Assembly (NCBI GenBank): GCA_031254915.1 | Contig: JAIRTL010000098.1 | Coordinates: 1 to 49,291, forward strand | DNA length: 49,291 nucleotides | Source of the DNA: Planctomycetota bacterium | GTDB taxonomy: Bacteria > Planctomycetota > SZUA-567 | Direction of reading: 5' to 3' | In this document: positions 36,288 through 44,167 of the stretch, in pieces | Position numbering within the stretch: the stretch's first letter is position 1 | Layout: every line of letters begins with the position of its first letter | Translations under genes and position numbers: made by a program | The notes under the pieces: generated by a model | Database searches by the model: none | The model's input: only the letters and a program-made list of their open reading frames with translations | Told to the model about the DNA's origin: nothing

Positions 36288-37550
36288 TCAGCGGCGCTCG
36301 AAAAGCGCGAGCGTTTCAAAGTGTCGGGTTTGCGGAAACATGTCGAACAGGGTGAGCGACTGCAGCGCATATCCTACCGCCAGACGCCGCATGTCGCGAA
36401 GCAGGGTGAACGGATTGCATGATAGGTAGGCTATCCTCGCCGGAGCGATCCGCGCTATCGCGTCTATGCCCTCGACACCGACGCCCGGTCTCGGTGGATT
36501 GACGACGATCGCGTCCGGGCGGACGCCGTCCGCCGTTGTCTGCACTTGAAGAAAGTGGACCGCGTCGGACTCGACCAGTTCGACGTTATCCACCGCGTTG
36601 ACCGCGATGTTCCTTCTCGCCAGGATTACGTTTTCCGGCTGGTTCTCGGCGGCAAGGACTTTTCCCGCGTTTCCCGCGACCGTCAGGGCGATCGACCCGA
36701 CGCCGCTGTACATGTCGAGAACAAGGTCGTTCTTCGTGAGGAATCCCGCGATCCTCGCATATGCCGTTTCCGCGACAACCGGGTTGGCTTGGAAAAAGGT
36801 GTTGGGGCCGATGCCGAGGCGAACGCCGTTCAGGCATTCGTCGATGGTCGGCTCCCCGACATGCTCGATCCTCGAGCCGAACGAGACGTCCCCCATGCCG
36901 GGGGCGTGAAGCCAGTGGCCGGAAACGATCAGGCTGGAATCAAGCAGTTCGCCGAGGATTTTCCGCACCGCGTCGCCGCGCTCGAGCGTCTTCGTCACCA
37001 GGGACAACATAACCCCGCCAGATCGCGAGCGCCGAACCACAAAGTACCGCAGGTCGCCCACATGCCGCATGTAGTCGTAACTCGGCAATTCCTCGCGTTT
37101 GGCAAGATCCAATGCAGCGCGAAAAACGCCGAAGCCTTCGCCTCCGAGAAGTGGGCACTCCTCCAATTCGACCACCTGCCGATGACGATGCGCCCGGCGA
37201 AGCCCGGCTTTGTCGAACGCATAGACGTAATCCATGCGCTGGCGATAGCTGAAGGGAAGGGGACTTGCAACGAGTTCCGGTTCCACCCCCGCGAGCATAT
37301 CCGCCAAAGATCGGATCGCGGCAGGAAGGCCGCCTTCGACCGGCGGCGCATCCTCCGCCAAAACCGCTTCGGCGATGAACGCGAGGGCGCGCCGCTTGAG
37401 GTCGAGTTGCGCTTCGTAGGTAATATTCTGGAACTCGCAGCCGCCGCACTCGCCGAAGTGGCGGCAACGCGGCACGGACAGCGTCGATTCCTCCGACGCA
37501 GCCCGTAGATACAGATGAAGCTTTTTCTTGTCGGATACTATTCGCGCCAC
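36288..37550 (-). CDS. RlmD/TrmA-type RNA m5U methyltransferase, TRAM domain missing
   Basis: A 420-aa SAM-dependent rRNA or tRNA uracil-C5 methyltransferase. An Fe4S4 cluster is coordinated by C29, C35 and C38 (CRHFGECGGCEF) and a later Cys in ECPLLGG. The SAM region contains VLDMYSGVGSIALTVA, then NPPRPGVGVEGID. The catalytic nucleophile is C378 in YLSCNPFTLLRD. The usual N-terminal TRAM domain is absent: only about 28 residues precede the cluster. The start is GTG at 37550 with TGAGGAAC upstream, overlapping the GH57 stop region. Which RNA it modifies is not determined. Confidence 0.85.
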   Translation of the reverse strand: MARIVSDKKKLHLYLRAASEESTLSVPRCRHFGECGGCEFQNITYEAQLDLKRRALAFIAEAVLAEDAPPVEGGLPAAIRSLADMLAGVEPELVASPLPFSYRQRMDYVYAFDKAGLRRAHRHRQVVELEECPLLGGEGFGVFRAALDLAKREELPSYDYMRHVGDLRYFVVRRSRSGGVMLSLVTKTLERGDAVRKILGELLDSSLIVSGHWLHAPGMGDVSFGSRIEHVGEPTIDECLNGVRLGIGPNTFFQANPVVAETAYARIAGFLTKNDLVLDMYSGVGSIALTVAGNAGKVLAAENQPENVILARRNIAVNAVDNVELVESDAVHFLQVQTTADGVRPDAIVVNPPRPGVGVEGIDAIARIAPARIAYLSCNPFTLLRDMRRLAVGYALQSLTLFDMFPQTRHFETLALFERR

Positions 37551-37557
37551 GTGTTCC

Positions 37558-39015
37558 TCACATATCGTAGGTGAGAATGTCGATTGCCCGGCGGCAGATT
37601 TCCGCGCCGTAATCGGTCCAGGTTCCCTGCCCCCAATAGCGGTAACAACTCGTTTGCGAACAAAGAAGATGGAAAAGCGCCTTCCGGTAGCGGATGTCAG
37701 ACGTCGGCATGCCTTTCGTCTTTTCGGCGAACAGGGCGCTTGCCTTTTCCATGGGGCCGAGGACGTTTTCGTAGCCCTGCGTCCAGGAAATGTTGTTGGT
37801 CCACGAGCCGCCTTCCATATTGAATCGGCCGTCCGCTTGTTTGCATTCCTCGATCGCCTTGTCGAGGTCTTCGCCCGGTTTGAAGTGCTCGAACAGGAGC
37901 TTGGTCCATTTCGGCTGGACCACCGGGAAGTCCTTCTCATTTAGACCGAGATTCAGGACCTGCTCAATGTATTCGGTGCCGTTCATCGCGGGAACGTTGG
38001 AACCGGAGGCTTCCGACATTGCCTGCTTGAACATCCCCGTGAACTCGTTCATCATGACGCCGCCGTTCTCGCCGTCGCCGATCTGGCAGATGAAGGGCGG
38101 AATCGATTTGCCGGCAACCGTTTCGCGTCCGCGCGATTTCGCCTCGTAAAACGGCTGCATCTGCGCGACCAGCTTGGTGTCGGAGCCCTGCGTCTTGACG
38201 ATGCAAAGAATGGATGTTTCTTCGCCCTTCGAATTGCGGCAGACGAGGCGGTTGGGGACATACGGCTGGTGCGAACCGTCGCCGTCCTCGGGGCGCTCGA
38301 TGGAGTGCTCCTGCACGAGGACCCATTGATAGCCGCAGTCCTTGAGGGTTTTGACAAACTCATAGGCGACGTCCGGGTGGTTCGGCACCGCCATCTCCGC
38401 CGGGCTGAATCCCTTGACGCGGGCCAAGGCGTCGAAGCCGAAAATCGCGGCGAAATGATGTCGCCAGGCCATGACCTGCAGGCGGTAATCCTGCACCGGC
38501 GTCGATGGCGCGACGGCATGGCCCCAGGTGCAGCCGAGCCATTCAACGCTCTGTTGGTAGCGTTTGTCGCAGGTTACACCCTTGAGGCTGTCGATAACGT
38601 CGTATAGCCCCATGGCGGGAAGCCCGTAGAACAGGCACCCTGAATAATCGAGCATGACCCGGGGATCCTTGCCCTGTTTGACGAGTTCGGGAACAAAGTC
38701 GCCGATACGCTTATAGCACCAGTGAAACACTGGCGCATTGTGGTTGTCGCCCAATCCCTGGTTGTCCATCATATATTTGAGGTAGGAGATGATGGAAGCC
38801 GTCTTCAGGTCAGGGCCGCCCGCCGGCACAAGCGGCTGCTGCATGTGGAGTGCGATTCCCCACGAAGCCTGGATGTTCGCGAAGTCTATGCCGCTGTCAT
38901 GAAGGAAGAACGGCCCTTGCCGGCGGGTCGCCTCAAGGACCTTCGCCTCCTCACCGCAGAAGTGCGGCCAACCTTCAACCATTTCGGGCATGTCGGACAT
39001 TGCCAATCCTTTCAT
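37558..39015 (-). CDS. Glycoside hydrolase family 57-like protein
   Basis: A 485-aa cytoplasmic protein resembling GH57 alpha-amylase/branching-enzyme family members. Recognisable parts are SWGIALHMQQPLVPAGG, DNHNAPVFHWCYKRIGDF and YSGCLFYGLPAMGLYD. A C-terminal helical part follows (from about residue 380). GH57 enzymes cleave or transfer alpha-glucans using a Glu and an Asp, which I could not place with certainty. The ATG at 39015 overlaps the mazG stop (ATGA) with AAGGAAA upstream, so I chose it over an ATG at 39000. A longer frame to 39225 runs through mazG and is not real. Confidence 0.8.
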   Translation of the reverse strand: MKGLAMSDMPEMVEGWPHFCGEEAKVLEATRRQGPFFLHDSGIDFANIQASWGIALHMQQPLVPAGGPDLKTASIISYLKYMMDNQGLGDNHNAPVFHWCYKRIGDFVPELVKQGKDPRVMLDYSGCLFYGLPAMGLYDVIDSLKGVTCDKRYQQSVEWLGCTWGHAVAPSTPVQDYRLQVMAWRHHFAAIFGFDALARVKGFSPAEMAVPNHPDVAYEFVKTLKDCGYQWVLVQEHSIERPEDGDGSHQPYVPNRLVCRNSKGEETSILCIVKTQGSDTKLVAQMQPFYEAKSRGRETVAGKSIPPFICQIGDGENGGVMMNEFTGMFKQAMSEASGSNVPAMNGTEYIEQVLNLGLNEKDFPVVQPKWTKLLFEHFKPGEDLDKAIEECKQADGRFNMEGGSWTNNISWTQGYENVLGPMEKASALFAEKTKGMPTSDIRYRKALFHLLCSQTSCYRYWGQGTWTDYGAEICRRAIDILTYDM

Positions 39016-39428
39016 ATTTCCTTTTCCCGCGCCTTGGCGTCGAGAAACATGGCCAGCGCCTCCTCCGCGTTGACGGCGGTTTTGCCGTCGAAAACATGCG
39101 GATGTCTTCGCACCAGCTTTTCGCTCACCCTTTCCACCACGTCGCGCCAGAAAAACGCGCCCGCCTCCTCGGCGATGACGACTGCGAGCATAACATTGAG
39201 CAACACGTCGCCGAGTTCTTCGCATTGATGGGCGTGATCATTCTTTTGCAGCGCTTCGGCCGCCTCCTCGGCCTCGCCGAGCAGCGATTTCGCCATTTTT
39301 TCCAGCGTGCGCGACGCATCCCACGGGCAACCCTGTTCCGGATCGCGGAGTCGTTTGATAAGCTCATGAAGCGGCGAAATATCCAGGCCGTCCCCGACGG
39401 GACGGTATTCTTCGGGAATCAAGGTCAA
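39012..39428 (-). CDS. mazG: MazG-family nucleotide pyrophosphohydrolase
   Basis: This enzyme hydrolyses (d)NTPs to monophosphates and pyrophosphate, a house-cleaning function. It is 138 aa, one MazG domain (E. coli MazG has two). The metal-binding helices are visible in LLGEAEEAAEALQ and CEELGDVLLNVML. The N-terminus LHELIKRLRDPEQGCPWDASRTLEKM is typical. Its stop overlaps the GH57 start, coupling two functionally unrelated genes. A 266-bp spacer upstream separates it from the divergent oxidoreductase. Confidence 0.92.
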   Translation of the reverse strand: MTLIPEEYRPVGDGLDISPLHELIKRLRDPEQGCPWDASRTLEKMAKSLLGEAEEAAEALQKNDHAHQCEELGDVLLNVMLAVVIAEEAGAFFWRDVVERVSEKLVRRHPHVFDGKTAVNAEEALAMFLDAKAREKEI

Positions 39429-39547
39429 TGCCGTCTCCTTGTGAACCGGATTTCAATTTTAGTCGTATTTCCGCCGCAACACAAGGTCAAACGCGGAAAT
39501 CCGAAGCGTCTGCCGTGGAAAACTGTGGATCTTTGGACGGCGAATAC

Positions 39548-39553
39548 TATAAT
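39548..39553 (+). promoter_or_regulatory. Candidate -10 box upstream of the Gfo/Idh/MocA gene
   Basis: TATAAT at 39548-39553 lies about 140 bp before the gene start. No good -35 hexamer sits 16-18 bp upstream, so the call rests on one hexamer only. Confidence 0.25.
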
Positions 39554-39694
39554 AACCATTGCGACCCAGCCGCCTTGGCGCTTTCTTCGGAACAGATTGG
39601 TCATGCCATGTGTTTTTCAGGCGCAACCACACATACCAAAGAACGCGAATAGCGGACCGATTCCTTGCGGACACTGTCGCATGGGAGGACCTGC

Positions 39695-40810
39695 ATGGTC
39701 AACGAGTTCATCGATCCATTCGGACTCTGGAAGCAAGGCATTTTTTCGGGAATGCCACCTCCAAACATCGACTATCTGCCGCCGAAAACTACGTTCCCGG
39801 CGAGAATCGGCTTTATCGGTTGCGACGACGAAGCATATCAAATCCTGACCGCGTACATGCGCGCCGACTACGACGTCGTCGCCATTTCGGATCCAAACCT
39901 GGCGACGGCGAAAACGATTCGCGACACATTCTATCCGGGCGCGAAGGTGTACGCAGATTATCGGGATCTTCTCGCCGATTCATCCGTGAACATCGTCGAC
40001 GTATCCAACTCCATGATGGGACGGCTTCCTCTGCTGGAAAACTGCCTGCGCGCGGGAAAACACGTTCTCAGCCAAAAGTATTTCGTTGATGACCTCGACA
40101 AAGGAGAAGCGCTGGTCCGAATCGCGAAGGAATACGGCGTCAAGTTCGCGGTCAACCAAGATGCAAGATGGGTCCCCGCCTACAGATATGCGCGCAATCT
40201 CATACACGACGGCTATATCGGAAAAATCACGTCTGTGAACTTCCTCGCCATCTGGAACCACAATTACGTCAAAGGCACGCCGCTGGAGGAGCAGAAATAT
40301 TGCCTTCCGCTTTTCGGCCAGTCATGGTTCGATCTGCTTAATATGTTGATGGACCACAAACCGGCGCAAAAGGTCTTCGCGAGTTTGACCGAGTCTCCGG
40401 ACCAGGTGGTCAAGCCGCCACTTCTCATGCATTCGCTCGTGCAATATGAACACGCGCAGTCGTCCATTTCGCTGCAGGGTGATTCGGCCGACTTCGGCAT
40501 GGACGCCGTCGTTATTCTCGGGGACGAAGGCGTGATATTGAGTGACGGCGCGGAACGGGGCGAGCAGGACCTCTGGTTTGTCAGCCGGAAGAAAGTATGC
40601 AAGCCGCATCTCGAGGGTGATTGGCTTCCCGGCGGTTTTCACGGATCGATGGCGGAGTTCATCAAGGCGATTGAGGACGGGGTCGAACCGGAAAACTCGG
40701 CGGAAAACGTTCTCGGAAGCCTGGCATTGTGTTTTGCCGCCATCGCGAGCTCTGAAATGGGCAGGACGTATTCGCCGGGCGAACATGGCGCGCGGAAAAT
40801 CGGCGGATAA
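39695..40810 (+). CDS. Gfo/Idh/MocA-family oxidoreductase
   Basis: A 371-aa NAD(P)-dependent sugar or cyclitol dehydrogenase. The Rossmann domain (about residues 35-155) shows ARIGFIGCDDEAYQIL, where the usual GxGxxG is replaced by a variant, then VVAISDPN, LADSSVNIVDVSN and AGKHVLSQK with the conserved EKP-like lysine region (SQKYF). The C-terminal domain shares NQDARWVPAYRYARNLI and the FLAIWNHNYV block. The ATG at 39695 has GGGAGG 7 nt upstream; earlier in-frame ATGs lack one. It converges on the agmatinase gene. Substrate unknown. Confidence 0.82.
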   Translation: MVNEFIDPFGLWKQGIFSGMPPPNIDYLPPKTTFPARIGFIGCDDEAYQILTAYMRADYDVVAISDPNLATAKTIRDTFYPGAKVYADYRDLLADSSVNIVDVSNSMMGRLPLLENCLRAGKHVLSQKYFVDDLDKGEALVRIAKEYGVKFAVNQDARWVPAYRYARNLIHDGYIGKITSVNFLAIWNHNYVKGTPLEEQKYCLPLFGQSWFDLLNMLMDHKPAQKVFASLTESPDQVVKPPLLMHSLVQYEHAQSSISLQGDSADFGMDAVVILGDEGVILSDGAERGEQDLWFVSRKKVCKPHLEGDWLPGGFHGSMAEFIKAIEDGVEPENSAENVLGSLALCFAAIASSEMGRTYSPGEHGARKIGG

Positions 40811-40830
40811 CGCGCGAGGCAGAGTTTTCC

Positions 40831-41805
40831 TCAGCCTTTCAACTGTCTGTTCCCGATTACGAACCGAGACAGCATCGCGTACACCGCCTTGGCGGCGGTG
40901 AAATCGGCGTAGTGCAGGTCCGGTTGAGGCGCGAGTTCGACGCAATCCATGCCTACCGTCATGAACGCGTGCGACGCGACTATTTCCGCCGCCTTCAGAA
41001 GATGCCGCCACGCGAGGCCGTTTGGTTCCGGTGTTCCGGTTGCGGGAATGATCGACGGGTCGAGGCCGTCGACGTCGAAGGTAAAGTAGATTTCTCGCCC
41101 CTTGACGCGTTTGACAAGATCCTTTTCCCAGTCGCCGCTTTCCAGCATGTCGTCGGCGTAATGGGTTTTCACATACGGTCTGATTCCGCTCTTCGGGCGC
41201 CTTGCCCTGGCAAATTCAAACTGATCGACGGACGTCGAGCGTATACCCAATTGGACAATGCCCTCGCACTCCGGGATTTCGGCGATACGCCGAATCGCGC
41301 AGGCGTGGCTCAGCGGGTTTTCCTTGTAGCTGTCCCTCAGGTCGGCGTGGGCGTCCAAATGCACGAGAGTGAACGCGCCGCGCGCCTTCGCAGCTCCCCG
41401 TGCCAACCCCACGCTCACCGTATGCTCGCCGCCGAGGCCAACGACAAACTTCCCCGCCTGGCAGTGAAGGAACGCCGACTCCGCTACGGCGTCCAGCACC
41501 TTCGCCGCGGACGGCTTCGTGACTTGAAGCATGATTTCGGGCGGCGACAGCGTATGGATGCCGAAGGCGAGCGCCGCTTCGACGCCCAATTTCGCGTCAT
41601 ACAGTTCCACCTGTTTTGATGCGTCGATGATAGCCTCGGGACCGAGCGCCGTGCCGCCGCCGTAGCTGACCGATTCCTCGAAGGGCAGGGGGAGGATCAC
41701 GGCGGCGGCGCGGGAATACGTCGACTCTTCACGGGGAAGGCCGAGGAATTCGTTGTTGGCGTAGTGAGAGCGCGCTTTTCTGCGCCTGCGGATTTTCGCG
41801 GTCAT
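40831..41805 (-). CDS. speB: Agmatinase (ureohydrolase family)
   Basis: A 324-aa binuclear-manganese ureohydrolase that would hydrolyse agmatine to putrescine and urea. Metal and active-site motifs are GGEHTVS, HLDAHADLRD, SHACAIR and DVDGLDPSIIPATGTPEP, then VELAP near the end. The family also includes guanidinobutyrase and others, so the substrate is inferred from the neighbour, a deoxyhypusine-synthase-family enzyme 1 nt away upstream. It converges on the Gfo/Idh/MocA gene with about 20 bp between. A basic N-terminus (KIRRRRKARSHYANN) precedes the domain. Confidence 0.9.
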   Translation of the reverse strand: MTAKIRRRRKARSHYANNEFLGLPREESTYSRAAAVILPLPFEESVSYGGGTALGPEAIIDASKQVELYDAKLGVEAALAFGIHTLSPPEIMLQVTKPSAAKVLDAVAESAFLHCQAGKFVVGLGGEHTVSVGLARGAAKARGAFTLVHLDAHADLRDSYKENPLSHACAIRRIAEIPECEGIVQLGIRSTSVDQFEFARARRPKSGIRPYVKTHYADDMLESGDWEKDLVKRVKGREIYFTFDVDGLDPSIIPATGTPEPNGLAWRHLLKAAEIVASHAFMTVGMDCVELAPQPDLHYADFTAAKAVYAMLSRFVIGNRQLKG

Positions 41806-41806
41806 T

Positions 41807-42775
41807 CTACATACCCATCACATAGGCGAAAACAAGCGGCGCGACAATCGTCGCGTCCGATTCGACCACGAATTTCGGCGTGTCGATGGCCAGCTTTTCC
41901 CATGTGATCTTCTCGTTCGGAACTGCTCCGGAGTAGCTGCCGTAGCTGGTCGTCGAGTCGCTAATCTGGCAGAAATATCCCCACAGCGGCGCATCCTCTC
42001 CCATGTCCTGTCTGAGCATGGGAACGACGCAGATGGTGAAGTCGCCGGCGATGCCGCCACCGATTTGGAAAAACCCGATCAAGGATTTCGGGGCGGTATC
42101 GCGATACCATTCCGCCAGGAACGTCATGTATTCTACGCCGGTGCGGACGGTATGCGGATTCTTGATGTCTCCGCGCATGACGTGGCTCGCGAATATGTTC
42201 CCGAGGGTCGAGTCTTCCCAGCCGGGCACGATTATCGGGATGTTTTTTTGCGCTGCGGCGAGAAGCCAGGAGTTCTTCGGATCGATTTGGTATTTCTTTT
42301 CGAGTTTTCCGGAAAGAAGCAACCGGGACATGAATTCATGCGGGAAAAGCCTTTCGCCGGACTCGTCGGCCGCCTTCCACAATTCGAGAATCTCGTTTTC
42401 GATGCTTCGAATCGCCTCGTCCTCCGGAATGCAGATGTCTGTGACACGGTTGAGCCCTTTTGTAAGCAGCTTCGCCTCATCATCAGGCGTGAAGTCGCGG
42501 TAGTTCGGCACCCGGACGTAATGGTTGTGCGCGACCAGATTGAAGACGTCTTCCTCAAGGTTGGCGCCGGTACAGGAGACGGCATGGATTTTGTCCCTGC
42601 GGATCATCTCCGCCAGGCTGACGCCCAGTTCCGCCGTACTCATCGCGCCTGCCATCGCCAGCAGCATCTTGCCGCCGTTGTCGAGATGCGCCTTGTATGC
42701 CTCGGCCGCGTCCATCATGGCGGCGGCATTGAAATGACGATAATGTTCTTGCATAAACGAGGAAATGTGTCCCAT
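41807..42775 (-). CDS. Deoxyhypusine synthase-family protein (polyamine metabolism)
   Basis: A 322-aa NAD-dependent enzyme of the deoxyhypusine synthase (DHS) family. In archaea and eukaryotes DHS modifies eIF5A; bacterial members act in polyamine synthesis, for example as homospermidine synthases. The catalytic lysine region WGK appears as WEK with K294. Also present are MLLAMAGAMSTAELG, CTGANLEEDVFNL and the FQIGGGIAGDF NAD-binding stretch. The ATG at 42775 has AAAGGAG 10 nt upstream. An extension to 42931 runs into the dispersed repeat. It is coupled to speB (gap 1 nt). Product inferred, not proven. Confidence 0.85.
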   Translation of the reverse strand: MGHISSFMQEHYRHFNAAAMMDAAEAYKAHLDNGGKMLLAMAGAMSTAELGVSLAEMIRRDKIHAVSCTGANLEEDVFNLVAHNHYVRVPNYRDFTPDDEAKLLTKGLNRVTDICIPEDEAIRSIENEILELWKAADESGERLFPHEFMSRLLLSGKLEKKYQIDPKNSWLLAAAQKNIPIIVPGWEDSTLGNIFASHVMRGDIKNPHTVRTGVEYMTFLAEWYRDTAPKSLIGFFQIGGGIAGDFTICVVPMLRQDMGEDAPLWGYFCQISDSTTSYGSYSGAVPNEKITWEKLAIDTPKFVVESDATIVAPLVFAYVMGM

Positions 42776-42796
42776 TGTATCAGCACTCCTTTGTGC

Positions 42797-42880
42797 GCTG
42801 CCATGGAATAGCCAAGGGAAACAGATGTGGAACAGGGCAACCCCATCCCCATTTTCACAATTTCGGGCCGCGACCAGTAT
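42797..42880 (+). repeat. Second copy of the dispersed mini-hairpin repeat
   Basis: Matches 26917-27004 with about nine changes and one missing base in about 85. GGG-CAA-CCC is kept. The first hairpin has one mismatch (GCCAT/ATAGC), and the third is broken (GGGCCGCGACC). It starts 22 bp upstream of the deoxyhypusine-synthase-family start codon, in the leader of that gene, in the same orientation as the other copies on the plus strand. Confidence 0.8.
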
Positions 42881-42975
42881 CAATGCCGCGGGAACGCCGA
42901 CAGGTGCGGCGTTCCCGATCACAGTAATCATTTAGGGTCGTATCGGCAACAAAAAAGGGTGGTGTCGGTCATGAT

Positions 42976-43785
42976 CTAGAACGCGGCCAATACGCCGATC
43001 ACTTCGCCAAGAATCCTGTCGCCTTTGTTCTCGCGGATTTGCATTTGCGCGCGGCCGTGTTCGGTGACGCTGGCGCCGTAATACCTGTCGCTGACCATAT
43101 CCTTCACAACCTTGCGGATGCGCAGTCCCTTGCCGGCGAATTCGAGAGCGGTGATTCGCGTCAGCGCCTTGGTAAGCGACATCGGACGCATGTCGATCAC
43201 GACAGTCGCGCCGAGTGGGATCATGGGCATCATGGCGGAATCGCCCATGCGCACAGCGACGAGCACGCCCGCGCGCGGTACCCATTCGCGAGGAATGATG
43301 ACATGCTTGATAATGTCCCTGGGTTGAATGCCGAATACGGGATTCAGCACCGCCGCCGGCTTGAGCAGAGGCACCGCCGCCCAATCGCCTTCGAGCTTCT
43401 CGAGATCGAATTCTTCGCCGGGAGTCAATGTATTGATGGTGAATTTGGGGGACAGCGGGCCAGGGCGGGTGAGGAGTTTTTGTTGCGATGCGGTTCCCAT
43501 CTGGTGTTCCGTCATCATTGCTTCGGATTCGGAGCGGACCTCGTCGGCGGCGGCGACCGTGGCACCGGTCGCTTTGGCGATGAGTCCGGAGAGGGAGCAT
43601 TCCAGTTCCGCCTCGAGCTGCGGTATGAGGTCGAGCCTTTCAATAAAAGTACGCCCCATTTCCCAACTCTGAATCGTTTTTGGGCTGATTCCGAGGCGCA
43701 TCGCCAACGTGGCCCTCGACATGCCTTTGGAATCTCGGGCTAGTCTCATAAGCCTCCCGAATTCAGCCTTGATGTCTTTAGGCAT
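42976..43785 (-). CDS. HTH-S24 family repressor
   Basis: A 269-aa regulator. An N-terminal Cro/C1-type helix-turn-helix (about residues 8-60, RATLAMRLGISPKTIQSWEMGRTF) is followed by a linker and a C-terminal S24/LexA-like domain. The catalytic Ser is in AVRMGDSAMMPMIPLG; the partner Lys would lie near GKGLRIRKVV. S24 domains self-cleave on DNA-damage signals or act as non-cleaving repressors. Intact residues suggest possible self-cleavage. The gene is preceded by an AT-rich spacer with candidate operator palindromes; the divergent gene encodes an unknown membrane-anchored protein. No phage genes are near. Confidence 0.82.
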   Translation of the reverse strand: MPKDIKAEFGRLMRLARDSKGMSRATLAMRLGISPKTIQSWEMGRTFIERLDLIPQLEAELECSLSGLIAKATGATVAAADEVRSESEAMMTEHQMGTASQQKLLTRPGPLSPKFTINTLTPGEEFDLEKLEGDWAAVPLLKPAAVLNPVFGIQPRDIIKHVIIPREWVPRAGVLVAVRMGDSAMMPMIPLGATVVIDMRPMSLTKALTRITALEFAGKGLRIRKVVKDMVSDRYYGASVTEHGRAQMQIRENKGDRILGEVIGVLAAF

Positions 43786-43802
43786 GGTCCGCGTACTCCT
43801 GA

Positions 43803-43814
43803 CAATATATATTG
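43803..43814. promoter_or_regulatory. Palindrome near the repressor start (candidate autoregulatory operator)
   Basis: CAATATATATTG is a perfect 12-bp palindrome 18 bp upstream of the repressor start codon. It shares CAATAT/ATATTG half-sites with the longer palindrome at 44117, but with no central spacer. Confidence 0.4.
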
Positions 43815-44116
43815 ATTGAATTATCTTTAATCCGTGACGATAAGAACAATACCAAGATGGAACGCTGCTGCGGCGGTCGACCGCGGACGGATTGATTCGG
43901 ACACATAAAACGCCCGCAGCCGAGTCGTCCGTCCATTCTTTAATTAATCGACATACTTTAATTTACAGGAGTTATAACATATCCTGAGATAAAAGCAATT
44001 CAAAACTCTTTATAACTCAAAAAAAGTGAAGAACAAAGGGAAACGCATGATCAGTGCAATGTTCCGAGTGGGTCGCCCATGATTTAATTTTATCCCTCAA
44101 TGGCTAATTATGTATC

Positions 44117-44134
44117 ACAATATGAGCATATTGT
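44117..44134. promoter_or_regulatory. 18-bp palindrome upstream of the membrane-anchored protein gene
   Basis: ACAATATG, AG, CATATTGT is a perfect inverted repeat 34 bp before the start at 44168. Its position and its half-sites, shared with 43803-43814, make it a candidate operator for the divergent S24 repressor. Confidence 0.45.
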
Positions 44135-44167
44135 CAATTATATTTACAAAGTAATTTTATTGAAAAT

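Larger units (their letters stand above)
43786..44167. other. 382-bp AT-rich divergent spacer with palindromes
   Basis: This region is much richer in A+T than the window. It holds CAATATATATTG (43803-43814) before the repressor, a GCGGTCGACCGC palindrome (43873-43884), inverted GAGTTATAA/TTATAACTC arms (43969-43977 and 44010-44018), and ACAATATGAGCATATTGT (44117-44134) before the divergent gene. I see no gene in it. It probably contains the promoters of both neighbours. Confidence 0.6.
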
